From Glycomyces amatae (lineage in GTDB: Bacteria; Actinomycetota; Actinomycetes; Mycobacteriales; Micromonosporaceae), in assembly GCF_020991375.1 (NCBI RefSeq), contig NZ_JAJLQZ010000022.1, forward strand, positions 22,432 through 86,431: a stretch of DNA of 64,000 nt, written 5' to 3'. The notes beneath the pieces were generated by a model. It had not been told where the DNA came from and did no database searches. It worked only from the letters and a program-made list of their open reading frames with translations. The position numbers and the translations under genes are program-made. Below, in pieces: positions 48,944-58,143 of this stretch (its first letter is position 1; each line of letters begins with the position of its first letter).

Positions 48944-51355
48944 ATGACCCTCGACGTGCGCCTCCTCGGGCCCCTGGAGGTCCGCGTGGACGGGCGCACG
49001 ACCGCCATCCCCCGGGGCAACGCCACCACCGTCCTCGCCCTCCTGCTCGACGACGCGGGCAAAGCGGTCCCCGTCAGCGGCCTCGTCGCCGGCGTCTACG
49101 CCGACGACCTGCCCCTCGACCCCGAGGCCCAGATCCAGAACACCGTCGGCGTCCTGCGCGGCCGCCTCGGCCCCGCCCGCGACCGCATCGAGACCGTCGG
49201 CCGGGCCTACCGCTTCCGCATCGACGAGACCGAGCTGGACACCCTGCGCTGCAAGGCGAGCGAGTCCCAGGCCCGCGAGCTGCGCCGCGAGGGCCGCAGC
49301 GGGCGGGCCGCCGAGGTCCTGCGCGAGGCCCTCGGCGAGTGGCGCGGGCCCGCGCTGGCCGACCTGCCCGGCCGCGCCGCCGGGGCCATCGGCCGCCGCC
49401 TCGACGAGTACCGGCTCACCCTCCTCGAGCAGCGCATCGACGCCGACATCGACGCCGGCCGCGCCCCCGGCGCCGTCCAGGAGCTGCGCCAGATCCTCGC
49501 CGTCCACGACACCCGCCAGCGCCTCGTCGCCCTCCTGATGCGCGCCCTCCACGAGTGCGGGCGCACCGCCGAGGCCCTGGCGGCCTTCGCCGACCTCAAG
49601 GAGCGCCTCGCCGACGCCCTCGGCGCCGACCCCAACCGCGAACTGGTCGAGCTGCACACCGCGATCCTGCGCGACCAGACCGCCGCGCCCGCTCCCGCGG
49701 CCCTCCCCGAACCCGCGCCCTCGGCCCCCGCGATGCTCCCGCGCGCCACGCCCCGCTTCACCGGCCGCGAGCGCGAGGTCCGGGCCCTGGACCGCTTCCT
49801 CATGGACGCCGGGTCCGAGGCCGGACTGGCCGCCGTCACCGGCATGGGCGGCGTCGGCAAGACCGCGCTCGCCGTCCGCTGGGCCCACCGGGTCGCCCAC
49901 CGCTTCCCCGACGGCCAGCTCTACTTCAACCTGCGCGGCTTCGACCCCGCCGCGCCCGCCGCCGACCCCGAGGCCGTCCTCGGCGAGGCCCTCGCCGCCC
50001 TCGGCGCGGCGCCGCCCCCGGGCCTGGACGAGCGGGTCGGCCTGTACCGCACCCTCCTCGCCCGGCGGCGCGTCCTGATCGTGCTCGACAACGCCCGCGA
50101 CGCCGCCCACGTCCGGCCGCTCCTGGCGACCGCCCCCGGCAGCTTCACGATCGTCACCAGCCGCGACCGGCTCGTCGGCCTCGACACGCACGAGGGGGCC
50201 GAGACGGTCCCGCTCGGCCCGCTGTCCGCGGCCGAGTCCGAGGCGCTGCTGGCCAGGCGGATCGGGCCCGAGCGGGCCGCCGCCGACCGCGCGGCCGTCG
50301 CCCGGATCGCCGGGGCGTGCGGCGGACTCCCCTTGGCGCTCACGCTCGCCGGCTCCCGGGCGGCCGGGCCCGAACCGGTCGGCGTCCTCGCCGACCGGTT
50401 CGCCGCCTCGCCCGACGTCCTCGGGGTCCTCGCCGCCTCCGACACCGCCTCGGACCTCCGCACCGTCTTCGACAGCTCCTACCAGCTGCTGGGGGAGCGA
50501 GACGCGCTCGCGTTCTGCCTGTTCGGCCTCCACCCCGGGCCGGACCTGACGCCCGCGGCGGCCGCCAGCCTCATGGGCGCCGCGCCCGGCGAAGCCCGGG
50601 CCGCGCTGGCCGGGCTCGCCGAGTCCAACCTGGTCGAGCGGCTCCCGGGGGAGCGGTACGCCATGCACGGCCTGCTGCGCGAGTACGCCGCCGAGTGCTT
50701 CGCCGACGAGGTGCTCGACGCCGAGCGGCGCGCCGCGGCGCTGCGCATGGTGGAGCACTACCTGTACGCCGCGCACGGTGCCGACCGGTTCCCGGCGGGC
50801 GGCCACCGGATCGAGCTCGGTCCGGCCGCGCCCGGCGTCCACCTCGAACCGGTCGCGGACGCGGCGGGCGCCGCCGCCTGGTTTGCGGCCGAGCGCCGCG
50901 TCCTGTCGGGGCTGCTGCGCACCGAGTCGGGGTTCCAGGCCGACCTGCGCGTCTGGCAGCTCGGCTGGCTCCTGGCCGAGCGGCTGCCCGACCGCGGCGC
51001 GGGCCGCGAGCTGCTCGAGGTCCAGCGCGCCGCGCTCGCGGCCGCCGAGCGGCGCGGCGGCGCGTTCGAACGGGCGGTCTCGTTGGGCTACTTGAGCATC
51101 GCCTACGGGGAACTCGGCGAGCGGGACCGCGCCCGCGAGTGCGCGGAGCGGTCCGCGGCCCTGGCCGAGCGCGACGGCGGGACCTGGGTGCGCGGCTTCG
51201 CGGCCTACGCCCGGGCCAGGGCCGTCCCCCCGGCCGACCCCCGGACCGCCGAGCGAGCCCGCCTCGCGCGGGACCGGTTCCGCGCCGCAGGGGACCGACT
51301 GTGGGAGGGCCGGGCGGCCGCGCTCACGGCCCGCGAACTCCCCGACGCCGCGTAA
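48944..51355 (+). CDS. AfsR/SARP-type regulator: winged helix, BTAD and NB-ARC
   Basis: 803-residue activator. Residues 1-90 are an OmpR-like winged helix of the SARP class (VRLLGPLEVRVDGR...QIQNTVGVLRGRLG). The BTAD helical domain follows (about 95-245, with ALGADPNRELVELH). Then NB-ARC: Walker A VTGMGGVGKTALAV near residue 305, Walker B RRVLIVLDNAR, and ACGGLPLALTLAG. The last 250 residues are helical, but only a short TPR part is left compared with AfsR. Such proteins usually activate secondary metabolism, yet no biosynthetic cluster is in view. It might serve the type VII-like cluster or the ABC operon. ATG 48944 has no strong ribosome binding site. Confidence 0.88.
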   Translation: MTLDVRLLGPLEVRVDGRTTAIPRGNATTVLALLLDDAGKAVPVSGLVAGVYADDLPLDPEAQIQNTVGVLRGRLGPARDRIETVGRAYRFRIDETELDTLRCKASESQARELRREGRSGRAAEVLREALGEWRGPALADLPGRAAGAIGRRLDEYRLTLLEQRIDADIDAGRAPGAVQELRQILAVHDTRQRLVALLMRALHECGRTAEALAAFADLKERLADALGADPNRELVELHTAILRDQTAAPAPAALPEPAPSAPAMLPRATPRFTGREREVRALDRFLMDAGSEAGLAAVTGMGGVGKTALAVRWAHRVAHRFPDGQLYFNLRGFDPAAPAADPEAVLGEALAALGAAPPPGLDERVGLYRTLLARRRVLIVLDNARDAAHVRPLLATAPGSFTIVTSRDRLVGLDTHEGAETVPLGPLSAAESEALLARRIGPERAAADRAAVARIAGACGGLPLALTLAGSRAAGPEPVGVLADRFAASPDVLGVLAASDTASDLRTVFDSSYQLLGERDALAFCLFGLHPGPDLTPAAAASLMGAAPGEARAALAGLAESNLVERLPGERYAMHGLLREYAAECFADEVLDAERRAAALRMVEHYLYAAHGADRFPAGGHRIELGPAAPGVHLEPVADAAGAAAWFAAERRVLSGLLRTESGFQADLRVWQLGWLLAERLPDRGAGRELLEVQRAALAAAERRGGAFERAVSLGYLSIAYGELGERDRARECAERSAALAERDGGTWVRGFAAYARARAVPPADPRTAERARLARDRFRAAGDRLWEGRAAALTARELPDAA

Positions 51356-51396
51356 TCGCAGCTCACAGCCCTGTTAAAGCCGCCTCTCCATCGGAG

Positions 51397-51448
51397 TTGA
51401 CACCGCGCGCCCTCCTCGTGCTATGGTTCATTAGTCAAGTAATGAACC
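51397..51448 (+). promoter_or_regulatory. Promoter and operator of the GntR-ABC operon
   Basis: TTGACA (51397-51402) and TATGGT (51422-51427; 19-base spacer) are followed by a perfect inverted repeat, GGTTCATTA gtcaag TAATGAACC (51425-51448), that overlaps the -10 and the start. This is the form of operator bound by YtrA-type GntR repressors and implies autorepression. Confidence 0.8.
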
Positions 51449-51485
51449 TCTGAACCAACGAACCGACTGACACGAAGGAGGCGAG

Positions 51486-51884
51486 ATGTTCGATGACGGC
51501 GCACCGATCTATCGGCAGATCGCCGATCAGATCAAGGCCGAGATCATGAATGGATCGCTCGAACCGGGAGGCAAGGTCATGTCGACCAACCAGTACGCCG
51601 CGTTCTACCAGATCAACCCGGCCACCGCTCAGAAGGCGTTCCGGGAGCTGGTCGACGAGGGCGTCCTCTACAAGCAGCGCGGGGTCGGCATGTTCGTCGC
51701 CGACGACGCCCGCGACAAGCTCGCCGCCGACTTCCGCGACCGCTTCTTCGAACGGGTCCTGGCCCCCCTGGTCCGCGAGGCCCGCCAGGCCGGCATCCCC
51801 CTGACCGACATCATCGACTACCTCCGCGCCAGCCACGACGCCGGCGGCGCGGTAGACCAGACCGAGAAAGGCGCCCTCCAATGA
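51486..51884 (+). CDS. GntR-family regulator, YtrA type
   Basis: 132 residues. Winged HTH of the GntR family (PIYRQIADQIKAEIMNGSLEPGGKVMS...INPATAQKAFRELVDEGVLYKQRGVGMFV). The C-terminal helical part is short, as in the YtrA subfamily that controls ABC exporters. ATG 51486 has AAGGAGG. The stop overlaps the ABC ATPase ATG as ATGA. It probably represses its own operon through the inverted repeat in the promoter, released by cell-envelope or antibiotic stress as in other YtrA systems. Confidence 0.93.
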   Translation: MFDDGAPIYRQIADQIKAEIMNGSLEPGGKVMSTNQYAAFYQINPATAQKAFRELVDEGVLYKQRGVGMFVADDARDKLAADFRDRFFERVLAPLVREARQAGIPLTDIIDYLRASHDAGGAVDQTEKGALQ

Positions 51885-52759
51885 GCTTCACCGTCAACCT
51901 CCGCGACGTCACCCTCAAGTACGGCGACTCCGACGCCCTCGCCGACGTGGACCTGACCCTCGAGGCCGGGAAGATCTACGGCCTGCTCGGCCGCAACGGC
52001 GCCGGCAAGACCAGCCTGCTCAGCCTCATCGCCGCGTTCCGCAAGCCCACCACCGGGCAGATCCTCGTCGGCGGCGAACCGGTCTGGGAGAACGCCCCGA
52101 TCGTCTCCCGCGTCGCCCTCATCCGCGAAGGCGGCGACTTCGACGACTCCGACTACGTCAAGGCCGCCATCGAGACCGGCCAGATCCGCCCCGGCTTCGA
52201 CACCGACTACGCCTACAAGCTCGCCGACCGGTTCGAGCTGCCGCTGAAGAAGCGGGTCCGCGAGCTCTCCCGCGGCAAGCGCTCGACCCTGGCCGCCGTC
52301 TGCGGCCTCGCCGCCCGCGCCGAGCTCACCATGTTCGACGAGGTCCACCTCGGCATGGACGCCCCCACCCGGGACGCGTTCTACAAGGAGCTCCTCGCCG
52401 AGTACATGGACCGGCAGCACACCGTCATCCTCTCCACCCACCTCATCGACGAGGTCGCCAACTACCTCGAGGAGGTCGTCATCGTCGACCGCGGCCGCAT
52501 CCTGCGCCACGAGGACGTCGAGACCTTCCAGGGCATGGGCGCCACCCTCACCGGGCAGGCCGACGCCGTCGACGCCGTCGCCGCGGGCCTCGAAGTCCTC
52601 GCCGAGCAGCGCCTCGGCGGCACCAAGAGCGTCACCGTCGCGACCCGCCTCGACGCCCCGACCCGCGAGCGCGCCGCCGCGGCCGGGATCGAGATCGGCC
52701 CCGTCGGCCTCCAGGACCTCTTCATCCACCTCACCGAGCCCGGCAAGAACGGAGCCTGA
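51881..52759 (+). CDS. ABC transporter ATP-binding protein
   Basis: 292 residues. Walker A GLLGRNGAGKTS near residue 34 and D-loop/H-loop region HTVILSTHLIDEVANYLEE are normal. The signature is LSRGKRS instead of LSGGQ, and Walker B reads LTMFDEVHLGMD. Both variations are common in YtrB-type exporters. A C-terminal extension of about 70 residues follows the ATPase core. It presumably powers the three membrane proteins encoded next. Confidence 0.93.
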   Translation: MSFTVNLRDVTLKYGDSDALADVDLTLEAGKIYGLLGRNGAGKTSLLSLIAAFRKPTTGQILVGGEPVWENAPIVSRVALIREGGDFDDSDYVKAAIETGQIRPGFDTDYAYKLADRFELPLKKRVRELSRGKRSTLAAVCGLAARAELTMFDEVHLGMDAPTRDAFYKELLAEYMDRQHTVILSTHLIDEVANYLEEVVIVDRGRILRHEDVETFQGMGATLTGQADAVDAVAAGLEVLAEQRLGGTKSVTVATRLDAPTRERAAAAGIEIGPVGLQDLFIHLTEPGKNGA

Positions 52760-52761
52760 CG

Positions 52762-53520
52762 ATGGCCGCCCTCGCCAACCTCCAACTGCCCACCCGCCGC
52801 TACGCCCTCGGCGTCAGCCTCCCGGGGGAGGCGCTGAAGTACTTCAGGTACTGGATCCTCGCGGCCGTGGCGATCTCCTTCCTCGGCCCGCTCGCCCTCT
52901 CCCGCTACAACGACATCGACCTCTCGACCTGGTTCTACACCGCCAACGTCGCCAAGTGGTTCACCGCGTTCATCGGCGGCGGCTTCCTGGCCGTCCTGGT
53001 GCCCAACATGATCGCCGTCGGCCTGACCCGCCGCGAGCTGTCGGTCTCCATGGGGATCTTCGGCCTCCTGTGGTCGCTGTCCCTCGGCGCGGTCGTCTTC
53101 GCCGGCATCGCGCTCGAACGCGCCTACTACCACGCCATGGGCTGGTCCCAGGGCATCGACGCCAACGACGTCGTCGCCCCGATCGGCTCCTGGAGCGAGA
53201 CCCTCGGCTTCGCCGCGGTCTACCCGCTGGTCTACCTGGTCTACTTCACCGCCGGGGCCCTCATCGGCGCCGCCTCCTACCGCTGGGAGGGCACCGGCTG
53301 GCTCCTGCTGGTCCCGGTGATCCCGATCGTCTTCAGCCTCGACAACGCCCTGTACAACACCGAGCCGTTCGGCCCGGGCTGGGCGGGCTTCCTCGGCGGC
53401 TTCATCGACGACTGGGGCCGCGGCGTCGTCCTGGCCGGCATCGCCCTCGTCCTCGCCGGCCTCGCGCTCGCCACCCACCGCATCCTCACCGACATCCCGC
53501 TGCGCTCGAAGAAGGCCTGA
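52762..53520 (+). CDS. ABC-type membrane subunit 1 (paralog family)
   Basis: 252 residues with about six hydrophobic spans. It shares with the next two proteins an N-terminal (L/A)xxRxYxxxxSL, an early LTRRE loop after the second or third span (MIAVGLTRRELSVSMGIFG), and a G(A/T)xxGA span (FTAGALIGAASYRW). Likely a permease half of the exporter. Starts 2 bases after the ATPase stop. Confidence 0.8.
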   Translation: MAALANLQLPTRRYALGVSLPGEALKYFRYWILAAVAISFLGPLALSRYNDIDLSTWFYTANVAKWFTAFIGGGFLAVLVPNMIAVGLTRRELSVSMGIFGLLWSLSLGAVVFAGIALERAYYHAMGWSQGIDANDVVAPIGSWSETLGFAAVYPLVYLVYFTAGALIGAASYRWEGTGWLLLVPVIPIVFSLDNALYNTEPFGPGWAGFLGGFIDDWGRGVVLAGIALVLAGLALATHRILTDIPLRSKKA

Positions 53521-53522
53521 CC

Positions 53523-54200
53523 ATGTCCACCGCACTCGCCAAGCGCCGCTACCGCATCGGCGTCTCCCTCTTCCTCGGCTCGGGCCGGTGGCTGCGCTGG
53601 CCGCTGCTCCTGTGGGTCGTCGCCGTCCCGATCCTCTCGGTCGTCTTCAGCGGCGCCCTCGAGACCGGGCTGTGGTCGATCTCCACCTCGGTGTTCCAGT
53701 GGTTCGTCGCCATCACCGCCGGGGGCTGGATCTACACCAACCTCCCGGTCCTGATCGCCCGCGGCGTCACCCGCCGCGAGGCCACCGTCGCCTACCTCCT
53801 CTTCGGGGGGCTCGCCGCGGTCGCGGTGGCGGTGCTCGCCACGGCCGGGTCCGTCGCCGAGCACGCCCTCCTCGACCTGTTCGGCGACCCCTTCGGCACC
53901 TGGGGCGAGGCCGTCGCGGCCGGGGCCCGCTATGTGCTGATCACCCCGATCTACTTCTTCACCGGGGCCTTCATCGGCGCGTCGGCCGTGCGCTTCAACG
54001 GCAGCACGCTGTTCACCGTGATCGTCCTCGTCGCCTCCACCGGCCACTACGCGGGCGTCCTGGCCCTGGAGTTCGGCCTCTTCGGCGGCGACGGCCTCCT
54101 GGCCGCCTGGGCCGCCATCTCCCTCGGCGTCATCGCGATCCTGGCCGCCGCCTCGGCCCTGATCCTGCGGTCCATCGCCGTGCAACCGAAACGAGCCTGA
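53523..54200 (+). CDS. ABC-type membrane subunit 2 (paralog family)
   Basis: 225 residues, six likely spans. Paralog of its neighbours: ALAKRRYRIGVSLFLGSG at the N-terminus, LIARGVTRREATVAYLLFG, and IYFFTGAFIGASAVRFNG. ATG 53523 overlaps no gene but follows the previous stop by 2 bases. Confidence 0.8.
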   Translation: MSTALAKRRYRIGVSLFLGSGRWLRWPLLLWVVAVPILSVVFSGALETGLWSISTSVFQWFVAITAGGWIYTNLPVLIARGVTRREATVAYLLFGGLAAVAVAVLATAGSVAEHALLDLFGDPFGTWGEAVAAGARYVLITPIYFFTGAFIGASAVRFNGSTLFTVIVLVASTGHYAGVLALEFGLFGGDGLLAAWAAISLGVIAILAAASALILRSIAVQPKRA

Positions 54201-54201
54201 C

Positions 54202-54900
54202 ATGAGCACCCCACTCGCGCAGCGCAAGTACCGGTTCGCGATGCAGCTGTCGTCCGAGGTCGGCATGACCTTCGGCCTGTGGATCCTGATGTCGCTCGCG
54301 GTCGTCCACGCCGTCACGGCCGCCGCCCGGGCCCTCACGCCCTTCGAAGGGGACTTCAGCCACTACCTCTTCCCCGTCCTGCCGCTGATCCTGGCCGCGG
54401 TCGGCTGGGTCCACCTCTACCGGTCCTTCCCGCTCGCCGTCACCGCCGGCATGACGCGCAAGGAGTTCCTGACCGCCTACGCGGTCTTCGGGGCGATCGT
54501 CGTCGCCGGGGGGTTCGCCTTCATGCAGCTGTTCGTGATCCTCCAGGACCTGCTCGTCCCCGCCGGCGCCGGAATCGACGCCTACGGCGCCGACCCGCTC
54601 GAGTCCCTGACCCGCTCGGCGGTCTACTTCGCCGCCGGGGCGGCGGCCGGGGCGCTCATGGCCCGCTTCGGCGGCCGCGGGCTCAGCGGCCTGCTCGCGG
54701 GCCTGGTGTTCGGGGCGGTGCTGCTCCGGCAGGTGCCCCTGGAACTGGCGCGTTCGGAGTACTTCGGCGGCTCCGCCGTCCTGGAGCTCCCCTCCGAGGA
54801 GGCGCTGCTCGCCCCGCTCGACGCGGTCCTGGCCGCGCTGCTCGCACTCGTCGTGTGGGCGGCGCTGGCGAAGGCGCCCATACCGAACAGCAGGCGGTGA
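54202..54900 (+). CDS. ABC-type membrane subunit 3 (paralog family)
   Basis: 232 residues, six likely spans. Paralog: PLAQRKYRFAMQLSSEVG, AVTAGMTRKEFLTAYAVFG and VYFAAGAAAGALMARFGG. Begins 1 base after the previous stop. Three tandem copies suggest duplication, and the exporter may be hetero-oligomeric. Confidence 0.8.
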   Translation: MSTPLAQRKYRFAMQLSSEVGMTFGLWILMSLAVVHAVTAAARALTPFEGDFSHYLFPVLPLILAAVGWVHLYRSFPLAVTAGMTRKEFLTAYAVFGAIVVAGGFAFMQLFVILQDLLVPAGAGIDAYGADPLESLTRSAVYFAAGAAAGALMARFGGRGLSGLLAGLVFGAVLLRQVPLELARSEYFGGSAVLELPSEEALLAPLDAVLAALLALVVWAALAKAPIPNSRR

Positions 54901-55196
54901 CCGGCATGGGCCTCTTCGGCGTCGACGTGCCCTTCCCGATGGCCGTGCTGGCCGCGTGCATCGCGGCCTGCATGGTCGCCGGGCTGCTGCTGACCGCCGA
55001 GCCGCCCGCGCCGCCGAGGCCCCTGCCCGGCGAGACGCGCCCGGGCCGCACCACACCCTCCCCCGACCCCTCACAGGGAGTGCCCGACGAGTGGGACACT
55101 GGAGGACGGTCAGCACACGCTTCGGAAGGTCAGCACATTGTCGATCCAGCCCATCCGCATCTTCGGCGACCCGGTCCTGCGCACCGCCGCCGATGA
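54897..55196 (+). CDS. Possible small single-span membrane protein
   Basis: From GTG 54897, which overlaps the previous stop as GTGA, or ATG 54906. It encodes about 99 residues: one hydrophobic span (AVLAACIAACMVAGLLLTA) and a Pro/Arg-rich tail. The end overlaps the def start by 59 bases, which weakens the case for the last part. It would be the sixth gene of the exporter operon. No family recognised. Confidence 0.4.
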   Translation: MTGMGLFGVDVPFPMAVLAACIAACMVAGLLLTAEPPAPPRPLPGETRPGRTTPSPDPSQGVPDEWDTGGRSAHASEGQHIVDPAHPHLRRPGPAHRRR

Positions 55197-55689
55197 AGTC
55201 GACACCTTCGACAAGGAACTCCGAGGCCTCGTGAAGGACCTCCTCGACACCATGCGCGACGAGGGCGGCGCCGGGCTTGCCGCCCCGCAGCTGGGCGTCG
55301 GCAAGCGCGTCTTCGCGTTCGACGTCGACGACGTCATCGGCCACATCGTCAACCCGGTCCTCGAGTTCCCCGACGAGGAGGAGCAGGACGGCCCCGAGGG
55401 GTGCCTGTCCCTCCCGGGCCTCTACTTCGACACCGTCCGCCGCCAGAACGTGGTCGCCAAGGGCTTCAACGAGTACGGCGACCCCCTCCAGATCGTCGGC
55501 ACCGGCCTCATGGCCCGCTGCCTCCAGCACGAGACCGACCACCTCGACGGCATCATCTTCATCGACCGCCTCGACGCGGAGCGCCGCAAGGCCGCGATGT
55601 CCGAGATCCAGTCCCAGGACTGGTACAACGAGGACGTCAAGGTCAAAGTCACCCCCCACGACTCCAAGGGTGTGTTCTTCAAGCGATGA
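55138..55689 (+). CDS. def: Peptide deformylase
   Basis: Removes the formyl group from new proteins. 183 residues. All three motifs are present: [19 protein letters not shown] and QHETDHLDG, giving the Cys and two His metal ligands. The start is TTG 55138 with GGAAGG upstream. Its stop overlaps fmt by 4 bases, joining formylation and deformylation in one operon. GTGGGACACTGGAG upstream (55091-55104) is a candidate promoter. Confidence 0.96.
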   Translation: MSIQPIRIFGDPVLRTAADEVDTFDKELRGLVKDLLDTMRDEGGAGLAAPQLGVGKRVFAFDVDDVIGHIVNPVLEFPDEEEQDGPEGCLSLPGLYFDTVRRQNVVAKGFNEYGDPLQIVGTGLMARCLQHETDHLDGIIFIDRLDAERRKAAMSEIQSQDWYNEDVKVKVTPHDSKGVFFKR

Positions 55690-56612
55690 GGATCGTCTTC
55701 GCCGGGACCCCGGAGGTCGCCCTGCCGACCCTCGAGGCCCTCCACGGCTCCAGCCACGAGGTCGCCGCCGTCCTCACCAGGCCCGACGCCCGTACCGGGC
55801 GCGGCCGCAAGGTCTCCCGCTCGCCCGTCGCCGCCTGGGCCGACGAGCACGGCGTCGAAGTGCTCACGCCCGCCAAGCCGCGCGAACCCGAGTTCCTGGA
55901 GCGCCTGCGCGACCTCGAGGCCGACATCGTCCCCGTCGTCGCCTACGGCGCGCTCGTGCCGCCCGCCGCCCTGGCGATCCCGCGCCTGGGCTGGATCAAC
56001 CTCCACTTCTCGCTCCTGCCCGCGTGGCGCGGCGCCGCCCCCGTGCAGCACGCCGTCCTCAACGGCGACGCGATGACCGGCGCCTGCGTCTTCCAGCTCG
56101 AAGCGGGCCTCGACACCGGCCCGGTCTACGGGCGCCTCACCGAGCCCGTCGAGCCCGGCGACACCTCCGGTGCGCTCCTCGACCGCCTCGCCGTCGCCGG
56201 CGCCCGCCTCACCCTCGACGTCGTGAACGCCCTCGACGTCGGCGCGCTCGTCCCCGAACCGCAGCCCGAGGACGGCGTCTCCTACGCCCCCAAGGTCACC
56301 GTCGAGGACGCCCGCGTCCGCTGGGGCGACCCCGCGTTCGCCGTCGACCGGCGCGTCCGCGCCGTCACCCCCGCGCCCGGCGCCTGGACCGAGTTCGACG
56401 GCCAGCGCCTGCGCCTGGGGCCCGTCTCGGTCGACCCCGGCGGGCCCGCGCTCGCCCCCGGCGAGGTCGCCCTCGCCAAGCAGGCCGTCCACGTCGGCAC
56501 CGCCACCGACCCGGTGCGCCTCGGCGAGGTCCAGCCCGCCGGGAAGAAGCCCATGGACGCCGCCGCGTGGGGCCGCGGCCTCCAGCACGCGGGGGAGGTG
56601 CGGTTCGCATGA
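55686..56612 (+). CDS. fmt: Methionyl-tRNA formyltransferase
   Basis: Formylates initiator Met-tRNA from 10-formyl-THF. 308 residues. N-terminal [19 protein letters not shown], formyl-transfer motif [20 protein letters not shown], and the C-terminal OB-like domain are present. Overlaps def and rsmB by 4 bases each. Confidence 0.97.
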   Translation: MRIVFAGTPEVALPTLEALHGSSHEVAAVLTRPDARTGRGRKVSRSPVAAWADEHGVEVLTPAKPREPEFLERLRDLEADIVPVVAYGALVPPAALAIPRLGWINLHFSLLPAWRGAAPVQHAVLNGDAMTGACVFQLEAGLDTGPVYGRLTEPVEPGDTSGALLDRLAVAGARLTLDVVNALDVGALVPEPQPEDGVSYAPKVTVEDARVRWGDPAFAVDRRVRAVTPAPGAWTEFDGQRLRLGPVSVDPGGPALAPGEVALAKQAVHVGTATDPVRLGEVQPAGKKPMDAAAWGRGLQHAGEVRFA

Positions 56613-57979
56613 GCGACAAGCGCAACCGCCGCCGTAACGAGGCGCCCGCCCGCCCGACCGTGAACCCGCGCCGCGTCGCCTTCGACGCGATCCGCGCCGT
56701 CACCGCCGACAACGCCTACGCCAACCTCGTCCTGCCCCGGATGCTCGCCGAGACCGGCAACACCGGCCGCGACGCCGGGCTCGCCACCGAGCTGGCCTAC
56801 GGGACCCTCCGCAGCCTCGGCACCCTCGAGGCGATCCTCGCCGCCGCCTCCGGGCGCGACGTCCGCGAACTCCAGCAGGACCTCGTCGACGCCCTCTGCC
56901 TGGGCGCCTACCAGCTGCTGTACATGCGCATCCCGCCGCACGCCGCGGTGGCGACCACCGTGAGCCTCGTCAAGGCCGCCGTCTCCCCGCGCGTCTCCGG
57001 GCTCGCCAACGCCGTCCTGCGCAAGGTCGCCGCCAAGGACCTGGACGAGTGGACCGCCGAGCTCGCCACCGGCGACCGCCTCGCCGACCTCTCGCTGAGC
57101 CACGCGCACCCCGAGTGGATCGCCGCCGAGTTCGCGGCGGTCGTCGGCCCCGACGAGCTCCCGGCCGCGCTCGCCGCCGACAACGTCGCCCCGCCGGTGC
57201 ACCTGTGCGCCAAGCCCGGTCGCATCACCAAGGGCGACCTCTCGCGCGAGACGCGCGGCGGCCGCCACGGCCAGTGGTCCCCGTACGCGGTCTACCTGCC
57301 CGGCGGCGACCCCGGCCGCGTCAAGGCCGTCGCCACCGGCCTCGCGCACGTCCAGGACGAGGGCAGCCAGCTGGTCGCCCTCGCGCTCGCCGAGGCGCCC
57401 CTGGAGGGCCGCGACGAGGCCTGGCTCGACCTGTGCGCCGGCCCCGGTGGCAAGACCGGCCTGCTCGGCGCTCTGGCGGCCGAGCGCGGCGCGGCCGTGG
57501 ACGCGGTCGAGGTCCAGCCGCACCGAGCCGAGCTGGTCGCCAAGGCCGCCAAGGGACTGCCGGTCACCGTCCACACCGGCGACGGCCGCGAGTTCGGCGA
57601 GGCCGGGAGCTTCGACCGGGTGCTCGTGGACGCCCCCTGCTCGGGGCTCGGGGCCCTGCGCCGCCGCCCCGAGGCGCGCTGGCGCAGGCAGCGCTCGGAC
57701 CTCGACGACCTGGTCCCGCTCCAGCGGGAGCTCCTGGCCTCCGGGCTGCGCCTGGCCCGGCCGGGCGGGCTCGTCGCGTACGTGACCTGCTCGCCGGTGA
57801 CCGCCGAGACCGAGGAGGTCGTGGCGGCGGTGCTCAAGGACGGGGGAGCGGAGCCGGTCCGGCCCCGCTGGCTCACCGGGCGGGTGCCGGACTCGGCGCG
57901 CGGCGACTTCGCCCAGCTGTGGCCGCACCGCCACGGCACCGACGCCATGTTCCTCGCGCTGATCCGCAAGGACGCGTAA
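56609..57979 (+). CDS. rsmB: 16S rRNA m5C methyltransferase (RsmB/Sun family)
   Basis: 456 residues. A NusB-like helical N-terminal domain (about 15-145) is followed by a SAM-dependent NOP2/Sun domain: SAM site [14 protein letters not shown], catalytic cysteines in [19 protein letters not shown] and [15 protein letters not shown]. The expected product is m5C967 in 16S rRNA. Coupled to fmt by ATGA and followed by a strong terminator. Confidence 0.95.
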   Translation: MSDKRNRRRNEAPARPTVNPRRVAFDAIRAVTADNAYANLVLPRMLAETGNTGRDAGLATELAYGTLRSLGTLEAILAAASGRDVRELQQDLVDALCLGAYQLLYMRIPPHAAVATTVSLVKAAVSPRVSGLANAVLRKVAAKDLDEWTAELATGDRLADLSLSHAHPEWIAAEFAAVVGPDELPAALAADNVAPPVHLCAKPGRITKGDLSRETRGGRHGQWSPYAVYLPGGDPGRVKAVATGLAHVQDEGSQLVALALAEAPLEGRDEAWLDLCAGPGGKTGLLGALAAERGAAVDAVEVQPHRAELVAKAAKGLPVTVHTGDGREFGEAGSFDRVLVDAPCSGLGALRRRPEARWRRQRSDLDDLVPLQRELLASGLRLARPGGLVAYVTCSPVTAETEEVVAAVLKDGGAEPVRPRWLTGRVPDSARGDFAQLWPHRHGTDAMFLALIRKDA

Positions 57980-57989
57980 GCGATATCAT

Positions 57990-58023
57990 CCCAGCTCCGC
58001 CCGGTGCGCCGGGCGGAGCTGGG
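57990..58023 (+). terminator. Strong hairpin terminator after rsmB
   Basis: A perfect 15-bp stem (57990-58004 with 58009-58023) with a TGCG loop. Confidence 0.85.
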
Positions 58024-58068
58024 CGGTCGCGCCCGTTTTGACGGGTGTACTCACTTAATCCATCTCCT

Positions 58069-58082
58069 CGGGAGCGCTACCA
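58069..58082 (+). promoter_or_regulatory. CebR/CelR-type operator before the GH6 gene
   Basis: CGGGAGCGCTACCA matches 12 of 14 bases of TGGGAGCGCTCCCA and shares GGGAGCGnTACCA with the GH9 operator. TTGACG (58038) and TTGACA (58087) are both possible -35 boxes nearby. With the first, the operator would cover the transcription start, as in GH9. Confidence 0.75.
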
Positions 58083-58143
58083 TGCATTGACATAGGTAAA
58101 TGTACTTCGGGTTTACCGGCACGAAGACCCCAAGGAGCATCAG

